From positions 186,001-250,000 of the forward strand of contig NZ_FLKP01000002.1 in NCBI RefSeq assembly GCF_900087015.1: a stretch of DNA of 64,000 bases. Reading direction: 5' to 3'. Both the position numbers and the translations under genes were made by a program. The first letter of the stretch is position 1. Each line of letters starts with the position of its first letter. Source of the DNA: Christensenella timonensis (GTDB lineage: Bacteria > Bacillota > Clostridia > Christensenellales > Christensenellaceae). Under the pieces are notes generated by a model that ran no database searches, was not told the origin of the DNA, and saw nothing but the letters and a program-made list of their open reading frames with translations. This document shows positions 8,933 to 18,413 of the stretch, one piece after another.

Positions 8933-11071
8933 TTAGCTGTCCTGCACCATTTGCTGCAGTGCAAGGTCATATTTGCTTTCGTCCACAAGCCCGCTCAAAA
9001 TATTGAGCTTCGGCTTACTTCCCTCGTTAACATCCGTTTCTACGATCACCAGGTACAGGCACTGCGTCTGCGGGTCGATAGACACCACCCAGTTCCATTC
9101 CCGCGAATTTTGCGGTCCAAACTGCGCGGTTCCCGTCTTTCCGTAAATGCCTTCCCTTCCGCCGAGCTTGGCAAGCGCCGCCGTACCCGTTTTCATGACC
9201 TCTTCTAAGGCCGGCATCTGCATATTGATCGTAGAACCGGACATCGTCGCTTCCTTAAAAACCGTATGTTCGCTTTCCTGGTCTATGACCTGGCCGCCGT
9301 TCTCATCCGTATGGGAAATATTTTTCAGGATCGTGGGATTCAGCATATTGCCGTTGTTTTCAAACGCAGTATACATGCATGCCACCTGCAGGGGACTGAT
9401 TTGCAGCTCGCCTGTACCATAGGCGGTACGCGCCAACAGATCCAGGCTGAATTCCGACCCCTCGTTGATCATACTCGATGCCGTCACCGGCAATTCAAAG
9501 GCAGGCGCCTCGCCCATCCCGATCCTTTCCATATAAGCTTTGAAGGCATCCACGCCGACCTGCAGTGCATAGTAGGCAAAATAAATATTATCCGACGATT
9601 TCATCGCGTATAAAAACGAACGGTCTCCACCCGCGATTTCCTTTGTATTGATCGGCGGGTATACCCAGCCCGGCACGTCCGGCGTCCATGTATATCCTAC
9701 CGTACCGTCAGTACGCTTTTCCTCTGTAAAAGGAAGCGTCGAACTGTCCGTTAATTTTCCCTCTTCCATCGCCGCGGCTGCCGAAAACGGCTTGAAGGTA
9801 GATCCCGGCGTATAGACCGACTGCGTCGCACGGTTGAGCATCGGGGAATTGCTGTCGTCCCCCATGTAGTGCTCTACGACCGCCGCATCAAGCGCAAAGT
9901 TGAACAGGTTGTTATCGAACGACGGATAGGATACCATCGCCTTTACATCGCCGTTCGTATAGTCCAGCACGACCACCGCGCCGCTGTCGCCCTCGGCAAT
10001 ATTTGCCGCCATCAGCGTATAAGCGTCCTGCTGCTTTTTGGCGTCGATCGTAAGCGTGACGTCCGAGCCGTCCGTTTTTGCATCCTCATAAAGCGTTTCC
10101 TTGCGGTTTCCCTTGTCATCTTCGATATATACCGCCTTGCCGTTCGTACCGCGCAGAACGTCCTCGTACTGTCTCTCCAGTCCCGTCTTACCGACTGTCG
10201 AATTCTCCGTGATGCCCGCCTCTTCGTTGATTTGGTCTTCGTCCGGCGACCCCAGATACCCGATGATATGCGCCGCATCGTCTTTCAATGGATAATACCG
10301 CGCGGGCGTCATTTTCGTCTCGTCGATCCCCAAGCCCGCAACGGAGGAGATCCCCTGTTTTTGCTCCTCCGTGAGCGTCCCTTTCGGATAGGTCGCCAGC
10401 ACCTCGGATGTAAAACCCTTTTCTACCGCGTTGTCGTATTTCTTTTGCACCTTTTCCGGGTCTATCCCGTAATTTGACTGCAAAAAGCTTTTGACCTCGT
10501 CGATATCCGGCTCCTTCTCCAAGTCGATATAAATGCTCTGCGCATAATCGTTTTTCGCCAGCACAGTTCCGTCCGCGGAAAAAATCTCGCCGCGCTTCCC
10601 CGTCTGCGTGACCGCGCGCACCTTGTCGCCCTCTTCCAGCATGGGCAGGATCAGGTCGGGCATATACAGCACGGTATAGCCCTGCGGCCCTTTGACGATG
10701 TCCGCGCTGTACTCGTAGTTTATCTCCCCCAAAAGCCCGCTGGCCATATTGAGGGTATAGGTAAGCGTATACTCCGTTTCGGAATCCGGCTTTTGCTCCA
10801 CGCTGCGATCCACGAGCCTGATATCCGTGATCTCCAGCGCTTCGTAAATATTATTGAACCGGGCCACAAAATCGTCCTTTGTCTTTACGTCGGACGTCAG
10901 CGTATACACATAGCTGTATGCTTCGTCATAATTTTTTTTGACCAGCGCGTCCACAAAAGCATACCCGGTACTGAGCGCGCCGTCCGTTTTTGCGCAGCCA
11001 AAAAGCGCGCCCGCACAAAGACCGGCCGAGAAAATAACTATCATTATATATATAAGGATTTTTTTTGCCAT
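8933..11071 (-). CDS. class B penicillin-binding protein with MecA-like N-terminal domain
   Basis: This transpeptidase of about 712 residues cross-links peptidoglycan outside the membrane. An N-terminal hydrophobic segment ends in ALFGC, a possible lipobox. An NTF2-like MecA_N domain spans about 30-145, a dimerisation region about 150-330, and the transpeptidase domain follows. Its motifs are STFK (Ser about 424), SDN (about 493) and KTGT (about 645). Architecture and motifs resemble B. subtilis PBP3 and staphylococcal PBP2a; resistance cannot be inferred from this. The start could be the ATG at 11071 or a TTG one codon earlier; both follow GGAGATGG. Confidence 0.92.
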   Translation of the reverse strand: MAKKILIYIMIVIFSAGLCAGALFGCAKTDGALSTGYAFVDALVKKNYDEAYSYVYTLTSDVKTKDDFVARFNNIYEALEITDIRLVDRSVEQKPDSETEYTLTYTLNMASGLLGEINYEYSADIVKGPQGYTVLYMPDLILPMLEEGDKVRAVTQTGKRGEIFSADGTVLAKNDYAQSIYIDLEKEPDIDEVKSFLQSNYGIDPEKVQKKYDNAVEKGFTSEVLATYPKGTLTEEQKQGISSVAGLGIDETKMTPARYYPLKDDAAHIIGYLGSPDEDQINEEAGITENSTVGKTGLERQYEDVLRGTNGKAVYIEDDKGNRKETLYEDAKTDGSDVTLTIDAKKQQDAYTLMAANIAEGDSGAVVVLDYTNGDVKAMVSYPSFDNNLFNFALDAAVVEHYMGDDSNSPMLNRATQSVYTPGSTFKPFSAAAAMEEGKLTDSSTLPFTEEKRTDGTVGYTWTPDVPGWVYPPINTKEIAGGDRSFLYAMKSSDNIYFAYYALQVGVDAFKAYMERIGMGEAPAFELPVTASSMINEGSEFSLDLLARTAYGTGELQISPLQVACMYTAFENNGNMLNPTILKNISHTDENGGQVIDQESEHTVFKEATMSGSTINMQMPALEEVMKTGTAALAKLGGREGIYGKTGTAQFGPQNSREWNWVVSIDPQTQCLYLVIVETDVNEGSKPKLNILSGLVDESKYDLALQQMVQDS

Positions 11072-11297
11072 CAACAGACCATCTCCGCGGGATACACGCG
11101 GTTCTCTCCTGGATTTTTCTTATGATTATACTATTATTTCATATGATTTGCAAAAATATAACGATTTGTTTACAATTTTTTTCTTGCGCCGGCTTTTCCT
11201 CCGGATGCAGGCCCTGCGGCGTTTTTTCCGGCCTGCCCCGGCTCCCCCACTTCCACTGTTTTTCATCTCCAAAACGTTCCTTTTGGGTCTGCAAAAA

Positions 11298-11326
11298 TTG
11301 ACTTTTTCCCCATTTTGCTATATACT
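11298..11326 (+). promoter_or_regulatory. sigma-A type promoter of the 3D-domain gene
   Basis: TTGACT (11298-11303) and TATACT (11321-11326) are spaced by 17 bases. The remaining 11072-11297 divergent region holds AT-rich sequence next to the PBP gene and a GC-rich stretch near 11190-11250 with no recognised element. Confidence 0.65.
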
Positions 11327-11370
11327 GCGGATAAGTACCGGTATGGCAGTGCCGGCTGCGGAGGTTTTAC

Positions 11371-12810
11371 ATGTCAATTTATAAAAAGAAAAAAGACGAC
11401 GAAATCAATCCTAACAGGAAATATAAAGGGATTCTTTATACGACGCAGAAACCAAATTTTTCGGATGAAGACCTGACCCCGATCGGCTCAAGGAGCAGGC
11501 GCGCACGCAACCGGAAGAAGCCTGGGAAGCTGGCCGAGATTTTTTCCTCGCTTTCCACGACCAAAACGTCGGGAATCTCGCGTAAGCGCGGCGGGAAAAG
11601 GGCGGCTGCGGCAGCTTCCTCCAATCCTGTGCAAAGTACGTCCGGTTCCGGTCGTGTTGTTTTCACAGGCGGACGCAGCGGCAGGAACGCGGGTGGGCGC
11701 AGCGGCGGTATACGCGACCATTTTTTCCGCAATATCGCGGTCGTCTGCGCGGCCATCGTGATTACTTCGTGTATCGCGATCCCTACATCCTTTGCCAAAC
11801 CCACGACAGAAATCACACTAAATGACAACGGACGCGTATTGCAGGCATCTACCAGCGCGCGCACCGTACAGGAATTTTTGGATGACAACGGCGTTACGAT
11901 CGGCTCCGACGATATCGTATCCACCGATCTTTCTTCCGCCGTTTATGAAGGACAGTCCATCACGATCTACCGCGCCATGCCCCTGACAATCAAGAGCAAC
12001 GGGCAGGAGATCGAGGTCAGCATCGTAGCCGGACATACCGTGCAGGATGCCCTCGATAAAGCGGGCGTCGTGATTGCGCCGGACGACGAGGTCTATCCCT
12101 CTCCCGATTCACTTGTGCGTTCGGGTATGGTGATCGACCATATTATCGTTACCACGCAGGAAACGACGGAAACACAGCCGATTCCGTTTGAAAATACGAC
12201 CCGCGAAAATGACAAGCTTGAAAAGGGCAAGACGCAGATCGTTCAGGAAGGCGCAGAAGGCGTTCTGCAGATCACTTACAAAGAGCTTTATAAAAACGGG
12301 GCGCTGATCTCGCGCGACTCTATTTCGGAAGACGTGATCCAGCAGCCCGTTAACCAAATCATGGAAGTCGGTACTTATGTAAAGCCAGAGCCGACGCCAG
12401 AGCCCAAGAAGTCCACGTCCGGCAGTTCCGGAAAGAAAAACAGCAGCAGCTCTTCCAATAAAGGAAGCAGCTCCAATAAGGGAAGCTCTTCGGGCAGCAG
12501 CAACAAAGGCGATACCGACCTCGACGGCAAGCAGGGCATGAAGTTCCAGCTCACCGCATATTGTTCTTACTGCAACAGCGGCAGTAAAACTTCCTCCGGC
12601 ACGTATCCTTCGGCAGGCCGGACAGTTGCCTGCAACTCGCTTCCGCTCGGCACGCGGATCTATATCGATGGATACGGCGAATACGTCGTGGAAGACCGCG
12701 GCGGTATGGGCGGAAATGTCATCGATATCTATATGGGCGACCAGCCGAACGATGATGCCTGCAACGCTTTTGGACGGAAGCACGGCGTTACCGTTTACGT
12801 CATCGGCTAA
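11371..12810 (+). CDS. YabE-like cell-wall protein: DUF348 repeats, G5 and 3D domain
   Basis: This 479-residue envelope protein is probably a murein-degrading or resuscitation-factor-like enzyme. A basic cytoplasmic N-terminus (1-122) precedes one membrane helix near 124-146. Two DUF348 (ubiquitin-like) modules lie near 148-255, followed by a G5 domain near 265-342 and a Ser/Gly/Lys-rich linker near 345-385. The C-terminal 3D domain (about 392-479) carries the VEDRGG and VIDIYMG segments expected of the catalytic aspartates, and paired cysteines in AYCSYCNSG. It lies directly before rsmA, as yabE does in B. subtilis, but the intervening rnmV gene is missing here. GGAGG precedes the ATG. Confidence 0.88.
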   Translation: MSIYKKKKDDEINPNRKYKGILYTTQKPNFSDEDLTPIGSRSRRARNRKKPGKLAEIFSSLSTTKTSGISRKRGGKRAAAAASSNPVQSTSGSGRVVFTGGRSGRNAGGRSGGIRDHFFRNIAVVCAAIVITSCIAIPTSFAKPTTEITLNDNGRVLQASTSARTVQEFLDDNGVTIGSDDIVSTDLSSAVYEGQSITIYRAMPLTIKSNGQEIEVSIVAGHTVQDALDKAGVVIAPDDEVYPSPDSLVRSGMVIDHIIVTTQETTETQPIPFENTTRENDKLEKGKTQIVQEGAEGVLQITYKELYKNGALISRDSISEDVIQQPVNQIMEVGTYVKPEPTPEPKKSTSGSSGKKNSSSSSNKGSSSNKGSSSGSSNKGDTDLDGKQGMKFQLTAYCSYCNSGSKTSSGTYPSAGRTVACNSLPLGTRIYIDGYGEYVVEDRGGMGGNVIDIYMGDQPNDDACNAFGRKHGVTVYVIG

Positions 12811-12821
12811 AGGGAATTTGC

Positions 12822-12852
12822 AACGGCGGGAGCATCCTTCCCGCCGTTTTTG
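12822..12852 (+). terminator. terminator between the 3D-domain gene and rsmA
   Basis: Arms AACGGCGGGA (12822-12831) and TCCCGCCGTT (12839-12848) with a 7-base loop are followed by a T-run. It lies only 23 bases before the rsmA start, so some read-through or a promoter inside is needed to express rsmA. Confidence 0.7.
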
Positions 12853-12874
12853 TCTGCAACAAAAAGGAGCATGT

Positions 12875-13720
12875 ATGGTAAACGTCACATCCCCGCGCGA
12901 AATCACACAGTTATTAAGCGAGAATAACCTGTCCCCGCTAAAAAAGTTCGGGCAAAATTTTCTGTGCGATGAAAATATCGTGGGCAAGATCGCGGGCGGT
13001 ATCGGCCTTGCGGAAAGCGATTATGTCCTCGAGATCGGCACCGGCCTCGGCGCGCTTACGCGCGCGCTTTCCGTCCGTGCCAAAAAAGTTGTTTCGGTGG
13101 AGATCGATACCGGCCTGCTTGCGCTGCACTCAAAAACGCTAAGCGGCTTTTCCAATGTCACGGTTATAGAAGGCGATATTTTAAAATGCGACCTGCAGGA
13201 AATATGCCGGACATATTTTGGCGGGCGGCCCTTCCATGTGTGCGGGAACCTTCCCTATTATATCACCAGCAAAATCCTGATGATGCTCCTGGAAAGCGAG
13301 GCCCCCATCCTAAGCATCACCGCCATGGTACAAAAAGAGGTCGCACAGCGCCTGTGCGCCCAGCCCGGGGATACGGACTATAGCTCCCTTACCGCCTCCT
13401 GTTTGTATTACGGCCGTCCGGAAATCCTTTTCGAGGTCTCCCGGAATTGTTTTTATCCCGCCCCGGACGTAGACTCTGCCATCCTACGCTTTTCCCTTGA
13501 TGAGCCGCTGTGCGACGTACCGCGAGAGAAGTATGTCAAAATCGTGCGCGCCGCTTTTTCCATGCGGCGCAAAACGCTGCTGAACAATTTAAAGTCGCTC
13601 GGCAGCGCAGACTCTGTAATTACAATTTTAAAAAATTGCAATATCGATCCTAAAACACGGGCCCAAAGCCTTACTCCCGTTCAATTTTGCAGTTTAGCAA
13701 AAGAATTCTTTCAGAAATAA
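12875..13720 (+). CDS. rsmA: 16S rRNA (adenine(1518)-N6/adenine(1519)-N6)-dimethyltransferase
   Basis: RsmA (KsgA) dimethylates two adjacent adenines near the 3' end of 16S rRNA using S-adenosylmethionine, late in small-subunit assembly. The protein has 281 residues. KKFGQNFLCD near the N-terminus and EIGTGLGALT (SAM binding) are diagnostic, as is the catalytic NLPYYITS segment. The start at 12875 has AAGGAG five bases upstream; an ATG at 12871 is out of frame. An in-frame upstream extension would overlap the 3D-domain gene and is rejected. The gene order YabE-like then rsmA is conserved in Firmicutes. Confidence 0.96.
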   Translation: MVNVTSPREITQLLSENNLSPLKKFGQNFLCDENIVGKIAGGIGLAESDYVLEIGTGLGALTRALSVRAKKVVSVEIDTGLLALHSKTLSGFSNVTVIEGDILKCDLQEICRTYFGGRPFHVCGNLPYYITSKILMMLLESEAPILSITAMVQKEVAQRLCAQPGDTDYSSLTASCLYYGRPEILFEVSRNCFYPAPDVDSAILRFSLDEPLCDVPREKYVKIVRAAFSMRRKTLLNNLKSLGSADSVITILKNCNIDPKTRAQSLTPVQFCSLAKEFFQK

Positions 13721-13752
13721 GTGTTTTTCTTGTAATATTTTTCACAATTTGT

Positions 13753-13781
13753 TTTACAAATCCTCCCTATCGTAGTATAAT
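13753..13781 (+). promoter_or_regulatory. promoter of pckA
   Basis: TTTACA (13753-13758) and TATAAT (13776-13781) are spaced by 17 bases. A leader of about 45 bases with TAGGAGG leads to the ATG at 13833. Confidence 0.65.
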
Positions 13782-13832
13782 TAACTTTAATCATCATTTA
13801 TTACAAAAACAATCGGATTTTAGGAGGTTACT

Positions 13833-15419
13833 ATGGAAACGTATGGTTTGGAAAAGTTAGGGATCTTGAATCCCACGGCAGTTTGGCGCAACCTCTCCCC
13901 CGCGGCGCTCGTGGAAGCGGCGCTTAGAAGGGGCGAAGGCCAGTTGAGTGACAAAGGCGCGCTCGTCGTTACCACAGGGAAATACACGGGGCGTTCTCCC
14001 GAGGATAAATTCGTCGTCGATACCCCCGGTATCCACGATGACATCAAATGGGGCAAAATCAATGTTCCCATCGAAAAAGCGAAATTCGACGCGATCAAGG
14101 AGAAGCTGTGCGCTTACCTTCAGAACCGCGAAGTCTTTATTTTTGACGGTTTTGCAGGCGCCGATCCGGCATACACGAAGAAATTCCGTATCATCAATGA
14201 ACTTGCAAGCGAGAACCTGTTCATTCACCAGCTTCTGATCCGTCCTACGGCAGACCAGCTCGCGTCCTACGGCGAGGCGGATTTTACGATCATCGCCGCG
14301 CCCGGTTTCAAATGTATCCCCGAAGTGGACGGCGTACACAGCGAAGCCGCAATCATGATTGATTACGAGGCAAAGCTGGTGGTCATCGCCGGTTCGCAAT
14401 ATGCCGGCGAAATTAAAAAGAGCGTATTCTCGGTCATGAACTATCTCATGCCTAAGGAAAGCAACGTCCTGCCCATGCACTGCTCTGCCAACATGGACCC
14501 GCAGACAGGCGAAACGGCAGTTTTCTTCGGTCTTTCCGGTACGGGCAAAACGACGCTGTCCGCCGACCCGAACCGCAAACTCATCGGTGATGACGAGCAC
14601 GGCTGGTCTGAGCACGGCATTTTTAACTTTGAGGGCGGCTGTTACGCAAAAACAATCAACCTCGATCCCGAGGGCGAGCCTGAAATTTACAATGCGATCA
14701 AATTCGGCAGCCTTGTCGAAAACGTGATCATTGATCCCGTGACGCGCGTGCCCGATTTCTTTGACGGCAGCCTCACGGAAAATACCCGTGTGGGCTATCC
14801 GGTAGACTTTATTTCCAACGCCGCTATCCCGGGCGTAGGCGATATACCGAAAGTTATGATCTTCCTGACAGCCGACGCATTCGGCGTTTTGCCGCCCATC
14901 AGCAGACTGGATGAAAATGCTGCGATGTATCACTTTGTAACGGGTTTCACGTCCAAGCTGGCCGGTACGGAGCGCGGCGTCACGGAGCCGCAGCCGACTT
15001 TCTCCACCTGCTTCGGCGCGCCGTTCATGCCTCTTGACCCCGCCGTATACGCGGAAATGCTGGGCGAACGCCTCAAAAAGTACAATACCAAGGTATATCT
15101 CGTCAATACAGGCTGGTCCGGCGGCCCTTATGGGGTCGGCAGCCGCATGAAGCTGAAATATACCCGCGCAATGATCACCGCAGCTTTGAACGGCGAACTG
15201 GAAAAAGCAGCGTATCAGCATGACGATGTGTTCAATGTAGACGTTCCGCAAAGCTGCCCGGATGTCCCGGACGAGATCATGAACCCGCGCGACACATGGC
15301 AGGATAAAGCCGCTTATGACGAATCCGCGAAGAAGCTCGCAAAAATGTTTGCAGACAACTTCTCATCCAAATACCCGAACATGCCTAAAAACATCACGGA
15401 CGCCGGCCCGAGAGGCTGA
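13833..15419 (+). CDS. pckA: phosphoenolpyruvate carboxykinase (ATP)
   Basis: This 528-residue enzyme interconverts oxaloacetate plus ATP with PEP plus CO2 and ADP. In anaerobes it can run in the carboxylating, ATP-yielding direction. The P-loop is GLSGTGKTT (near 230-238), followed by LIGDDEHGWS with the metal-binding aspartate pair, and the catalytic HCSAN segment lies just before. NTRVGYP supplies the arginine that contacts PEP. Length and motifs are those of the ATP-dependent family. It has its own promoter and terminator, and is followed by a second, divergent PEPCK-like gene in the same direction. Confidence 0.96.
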   Translation: METYGLEKLGILNPTAVWRNLSPAALVEAALRRGEGQLSDKGALVVTTGKYTGRSPEDKFVVDTPGIHDDIKWGKINVPIEKAKFDAIKEKLCAYLQNREVFIFDGFAGADPAYTKKFRIINELASENLFIHQLLIRPTADQLASYGEADFTIIAAPGFKCIPEVDGVHSEAAIMIDYEAKLVVIAGSQYAGEIKKSVFSVMNYLMPKESNVLPMHCSANMDPQTGETAVFFGLSGTGKTTLSADPNRKLIGDDEHGWSEHGIFNFEGGCYAKTINLDPEGEPEIYNAIKFGSLVENVIIDPVTRVPDFFDGSLTENTRVGYPVDFISNAAIPGVGDIPKVMIFLTADAFGVLPPISRLDENAAMYHFVTGFTSKLAGTERGVTEPQPTFSTCFGAPFMPLDPAVYAEMLGERLKKYNTKVYLVNTGWSGGPYGVGSRMKLKYTRAMITAALNGELEKAAYQHDDVFNVDVPQSCPDVPDEIMNPRDTWQDKAAYDESAKKLAKMFADNFSSKYPNMPKNITDAGPRG

Positions 15420-15440
15420 TGTCCTGGAAAAATTACACCA

Positions 15441-15475
15441 AAAAGACGCCGGTCATGATGACCGGCGTCTTTTTT
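15441..15475 (+). terminator. terminator of pckA
   Basis: Arms AAAGACGCCGGTCAT and ATGACCGGCGTCTTT meet around a single central G, followed by a T-run, about 22 bases after the pckA stop. Confidence 0.88.
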
Positions 15476-15614
15476 ATTATTCTGAAATAAATAAAGGTTT
15501 AAAGGGATTAATATAGAATTAATATAATATGGGATAGGTTATAAATTTATCTTTATCATATATCATAGTGTGTTTTAAATCATTTATCGAATACTATTTT
15601 AGGAGGCTTTGGGC

Positions 15615-17273
15615 ATGTCAACAAAACAAAACTATGCATGGGGCGAGATCAAAAAGGGTACGTATTTCTCGGCTATGCGCACGATCATTGAAACGGGCTT
15701 TTACGGCAACAACGTTTATCCCGTAGAATCGTTAAAGGAAGCGTATAAGCTTGCTTACGATTCCCCTGGTACCGTTGTGACGGATCTTCCGGTCTACGAG
15801 CCGGAAAAAACGGGCCTTCCGGCAGACGCGAAAATCCTGCTCTTTAACGACGGCAACGTCGGCGGACGCGCAGCGGCGGCGCGCTGTATCCTCGGCAGCA
15901 ACGACTATTACGGCAACCCCGTAACGGAAGCAAAGTTCGGCCCGATCATCCGCGAAGCGATCTACCAGACGCGCAACCGGGCGCTTTACCACGCGCAGGC
16001 GTATATCGGCCTGGCGCCCGAATTTATGGTAAAAGCGCACCTGTGCATCCCGGAAGGCGAAGAGAACATCATGTATTCCTGGCTGTATAACTTCCAGTAC
16101 CTGACGGAAGAATACTACAAAATGTACAGTGAATCCAAAGAGATCCCGGAAGGCGACCTTTACATCTTCTCCGACCCGCAGTGGTCCCACCCGGACTTCC
16201 CCATGGGGCTCGCGTTCTTTGCGCCCGAGCACAACTGCGCCTGCCTGCTCGGTATGCGCTATTTCGGCGAACACAAGAAGGGCACGCTTACGCTCGCCTG
16301 GGGCGTTGCCAACCGCAACGGTTTCGTTTCCTGCCACGGCGGCCAGAAGCGCTATAACTTAAAAGACGGCAGCAAGTTCGTAGCCGGCGTGTTCGGCCTT
16401 TCCGGCAGCGGTAAATCCACGATCACGCACGCACACCACGGCGGGAAATACGATATTACAGTTCTGCACGACGATGCTTTCGTCATCGACAGGAACGACG
16501 CTTCCTCCGTGGCCCTCGAGCCTGCGTACTTTGATAAAACGCAGGATTATCCGATGGATTCCGAAGACAACAAATACCTCGTTACCGTACAGAACAACGG
16601 TGTAACGCTGGACGATCAGGGACACAAAGTCCTCGTTACGGAGGATATCCGCAACGGCAACGGCCGCGCGATGAAATCCAAGCTGTGGAGCCCGAACAGG
16701 GTAGACGTTTTCCACGAGCCTGCCAACGCGATCATCTGGCTGATGAAAGACCCGACGCTGCCGCCGGTCATGAAGATCGACGATCCGGTGCTCGCTTCCA
16801 CGATGGGCGCGACACTGGCAACAAAGCGCACAACGGCGGAGCGCCTTGCGCCCGGCGTCGATCCGGACGCCCTCGTTGTCGAGCCGTATGCAAACCCCTT
16901 CCGTACCTACAGGCTGGCGGACGACTATGTCGGTTTCCGTTCCCTGTTCGCGGACAAAGGCCTCGATTGCTATATCTTCAACACAGGCCACTTCGGCGAG
17001 AAGAAAGTTACGCCCCAAATCACGCTGGGCAGTCTCGAAGCGATCATCGAAGGCACGGCTGCCTTCACATCCTTTGGCAACATCGACGGTATGAGCTATC
17101 TGCCCGTTGACGGTTTTGACCCGGACTTCAAGGATGCGGAATACAAAAAGCAGCTTGTCGCGCGTATGAAAGACAGGATCGACTTTATCTCCTCCAGGGA
17201 CGAATTCAATAAGCTACCTGGCGAAACGCTTGACGTACTCAAAAAAGTTGTGGAGCAGGCAGAAAAAATCTGA
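15615..17273 (+). CDS. divergent phosphoenolpyruvate carboxykinase-fold protein
   Basis: This 552-residue protein has a PEPCK-type nucleotide site but little other resemblance to the adjacent pckA product. The P-loop GLSGSGKST and a following LHDDAFVID (paired aspartates as in kinase motif 2) are clear. The N-terminal half, rich in FNDGNVGGRAA- and YSWLYNFQYL-like segments, is not that of standard PckA. Related clostridial proteins are usually labelled PEP carboxykinase (ATP); whether it makes PEP is uncertain. The start is ATG 15615, with AGGAGG eight bases upstream; a TTG two codons earlier is too close. The AT-rich leader 15476-15600 carries two ATTAATATA repeats, suggesting separate control. 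Confidence 0.75.
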   Translation: MSTKQNYAWGEIKKGTYFSAMRTIIETGFYGNNVYPVESLKEAYKLAYDSPGTVVTDLPVYEPEKTGLPADAKILLFNDGNVGGRAAAARCILGSNDYYGNPVTEAKFGPIIREAIYQTRNRALYHAQAYIGLAPEFMVKAHLCIPEGEENIMYSWLYNFQYLTEEYYKMYSESKEIPEGDLYIFSDPQWSHPDFPMGLAFFAPEHNCACLLGMRYFGEHKKGTLTLAWGVANRNGFVSCHGGQKRYNLKDGSKFVAGVFGLSGSGKSTITHAHHGGKYDITVLHDDAFVIDRNDASSVALEPAYFDKTQDYPMDSEDNKYLVTVQNNGVTLDDQGHKVLVTEDIRNGNGRAMKSKLWSPNRVDVFHEPANAIIWLMKDPTLPPVMKIDDPVLASTMGATLATKRTTAERLAPGVDPDALVVEPYANPFRTYRLADDYVGFRSLFADKGLDCYIFNTGHFGEKKVTPQITLGSLEAIIEGTAAFTSFGNIDGMSYLPVDGFDPDFKDAEYKKQLVARMKDRIDFISSRDEFNKLPGETLDVLKKVVEQAEKI

Positions 17274-17300
17274 CCCCATAGCCCGCTGTAAGGCGAAAAC

Positions 17301-17331
17301 AAAAACCGACGGGATATACCCGTCGGTTTTT
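17301..17331. terminator. bidirectional terminator
   Basis: Arms AAAAACCGACGGG (17301-17313) and CCCGTCGGTTTTT (17319-17331) with a 5-base loop serve the PEPCK-like gene on the plus strand and the HAAS gene on the minus strand. Confidence 0.88.
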
Positions 17332-17351
17332 CATTGCCGTTTTCTTAGTAC

Positions 17352-18413
17352 TCAGGCATGCCCATAGCGGATTCCTTTGTAAAGCGAGGTCGCACTGTCC
17401 AGTACAAAGGCAAAGATCAGGATACAGCCGAAGAAACGGGTGAAGTAGCCAAAGAACGTACTCAGCGTAGCTGCGGAGCCGCCAAAGAACTGCGGGTTGA
17501 TCGCCGCTGCCTGGCTGATCATATCCATGTTCCAGATAGCCGGGTTGAAGAAGATCGCGCAGGAAATGATCAGCGCCGCCACATTCAATACCGTTGTCAC
17601 GATCCCCAGCCACAGCGTGTGCCTGCCCACCGCCACACGCAGCACTTCGCGAATGATGCCAAGGATAAAGCAGATATTGAACAGCGGCAGGAAAGCCTGC
17701 AGGGTTCCAAGGTTAAAGAGCGGGACAAAGTGCAGGACGCCGCTTGCATCGGTAAGCCAGAAGCTCATCAGGTAAGGAACAAAATTGAAGAGGATAATGA
17801 CCGCCACCGTAAAGACAATGCCCGCGATGGAATCCCCCTTTTTGATCATGGCTTTTTCCGTGGGGATCGGCCTGTCCTTTAAATCCTGCGGCTTCCACGC
17901 GTCCGACACCGCCTCTTTTATATTGACCTTGAGAGAACAACGTTCGATGATCACAAAAATGATCGTTACCCAGGCAAAGCCCTGCACAAGTCCCATGATG
18001 ATATTGGCGGCCGCTTCGCCTACGCCCAGGGCAGTATTGCCGATCAATTGCGCCTGCGTAGTACCCGCCGCATCGATCATCCACGCCGCGCCCTGTACAA
18101 TGGAAGCGATGGCCATGCCGACCGTCACCGCGATAAGCACGATTTTCAACACAAACCAGTATTGTTCATAATATTCCGGCCCGATGAGGTACTGTTTATC
18201 GTCCCTGTATTTTCCCGCCAATGCAGAAGGCGCACCCAGTTCCTTTAATACGTCCTCTGCATTTTCCTGTTCCGTCTTCCCGTTTTCCGTCCGTTCCTCC
18301 AGCATATCGTCGATCAAACCCTGCAGCTCGCGGCTGATGTCCTTTCGCTGCGCCGAAGGAAGCCGCCGCACCACATCATATATATACCGGTCGATCATTT
18401 CCCGTGTCGTCAT
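17352..18413 (-). CDS. HAAS-domain membrane protein, partner of PadR
   Basis: This 353-residue protein has an N-terminal helical HAAS (HTH-associated signalling) domain at about 1-75, beginning MTTREMIDRYIYDVVRRLP. About seven hydrophobic segments follow (near 88-112, 120-160, 200-225, 240-265, 275-300, 320-345). In such pairs the HAAS protein is thought to modulate the PadR regulator or report envelope state; the mechanism is not established. Its ATG follows the padR stop with no gap (TAAATG), so the genes are translationally coupled. What the membrane part senses is unknown. Confidence 0.78.
   Translation of the reverse strand: MTTREMIDRYIYDVVRRLPSAQRKDISRELQGLIDDMLEERTENGKTEQENAEDVLKELGAPSALAGKYRDDKQYLIGPEYYEQYWFVLKIVLIAVTVGMAIASIVQGAAWMIDAAGTTQAQLIGNTALGVGEAAANIIMGLVQGFAWVTIIFVIIERCSLKVNIKEAVSDAWKPQDLKDRPIPTEKAMIKKGDSIAGIVFTVAVIILFNFVPYLMSFWLTDASGVLHFVPLFNLGTLQAFLPLFNICFILGIIREVLRVAVGRHTLWLGIVTTVLNVAALIISCAIFFNPAIWNMDMISQAAAINPQFFGGSAATLSTFFGYFTRFFGCILIFAFVLDSATSLYKGIRYGHA

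Noticed and set aside
13857-15251. Long open frame (464 codons) on the minus strand opposite pckA
   Set aside because: It is fully antisense to a secure gene, shows no domain and has no ribosome binding site. It is a by-product of GC-rich codon use.
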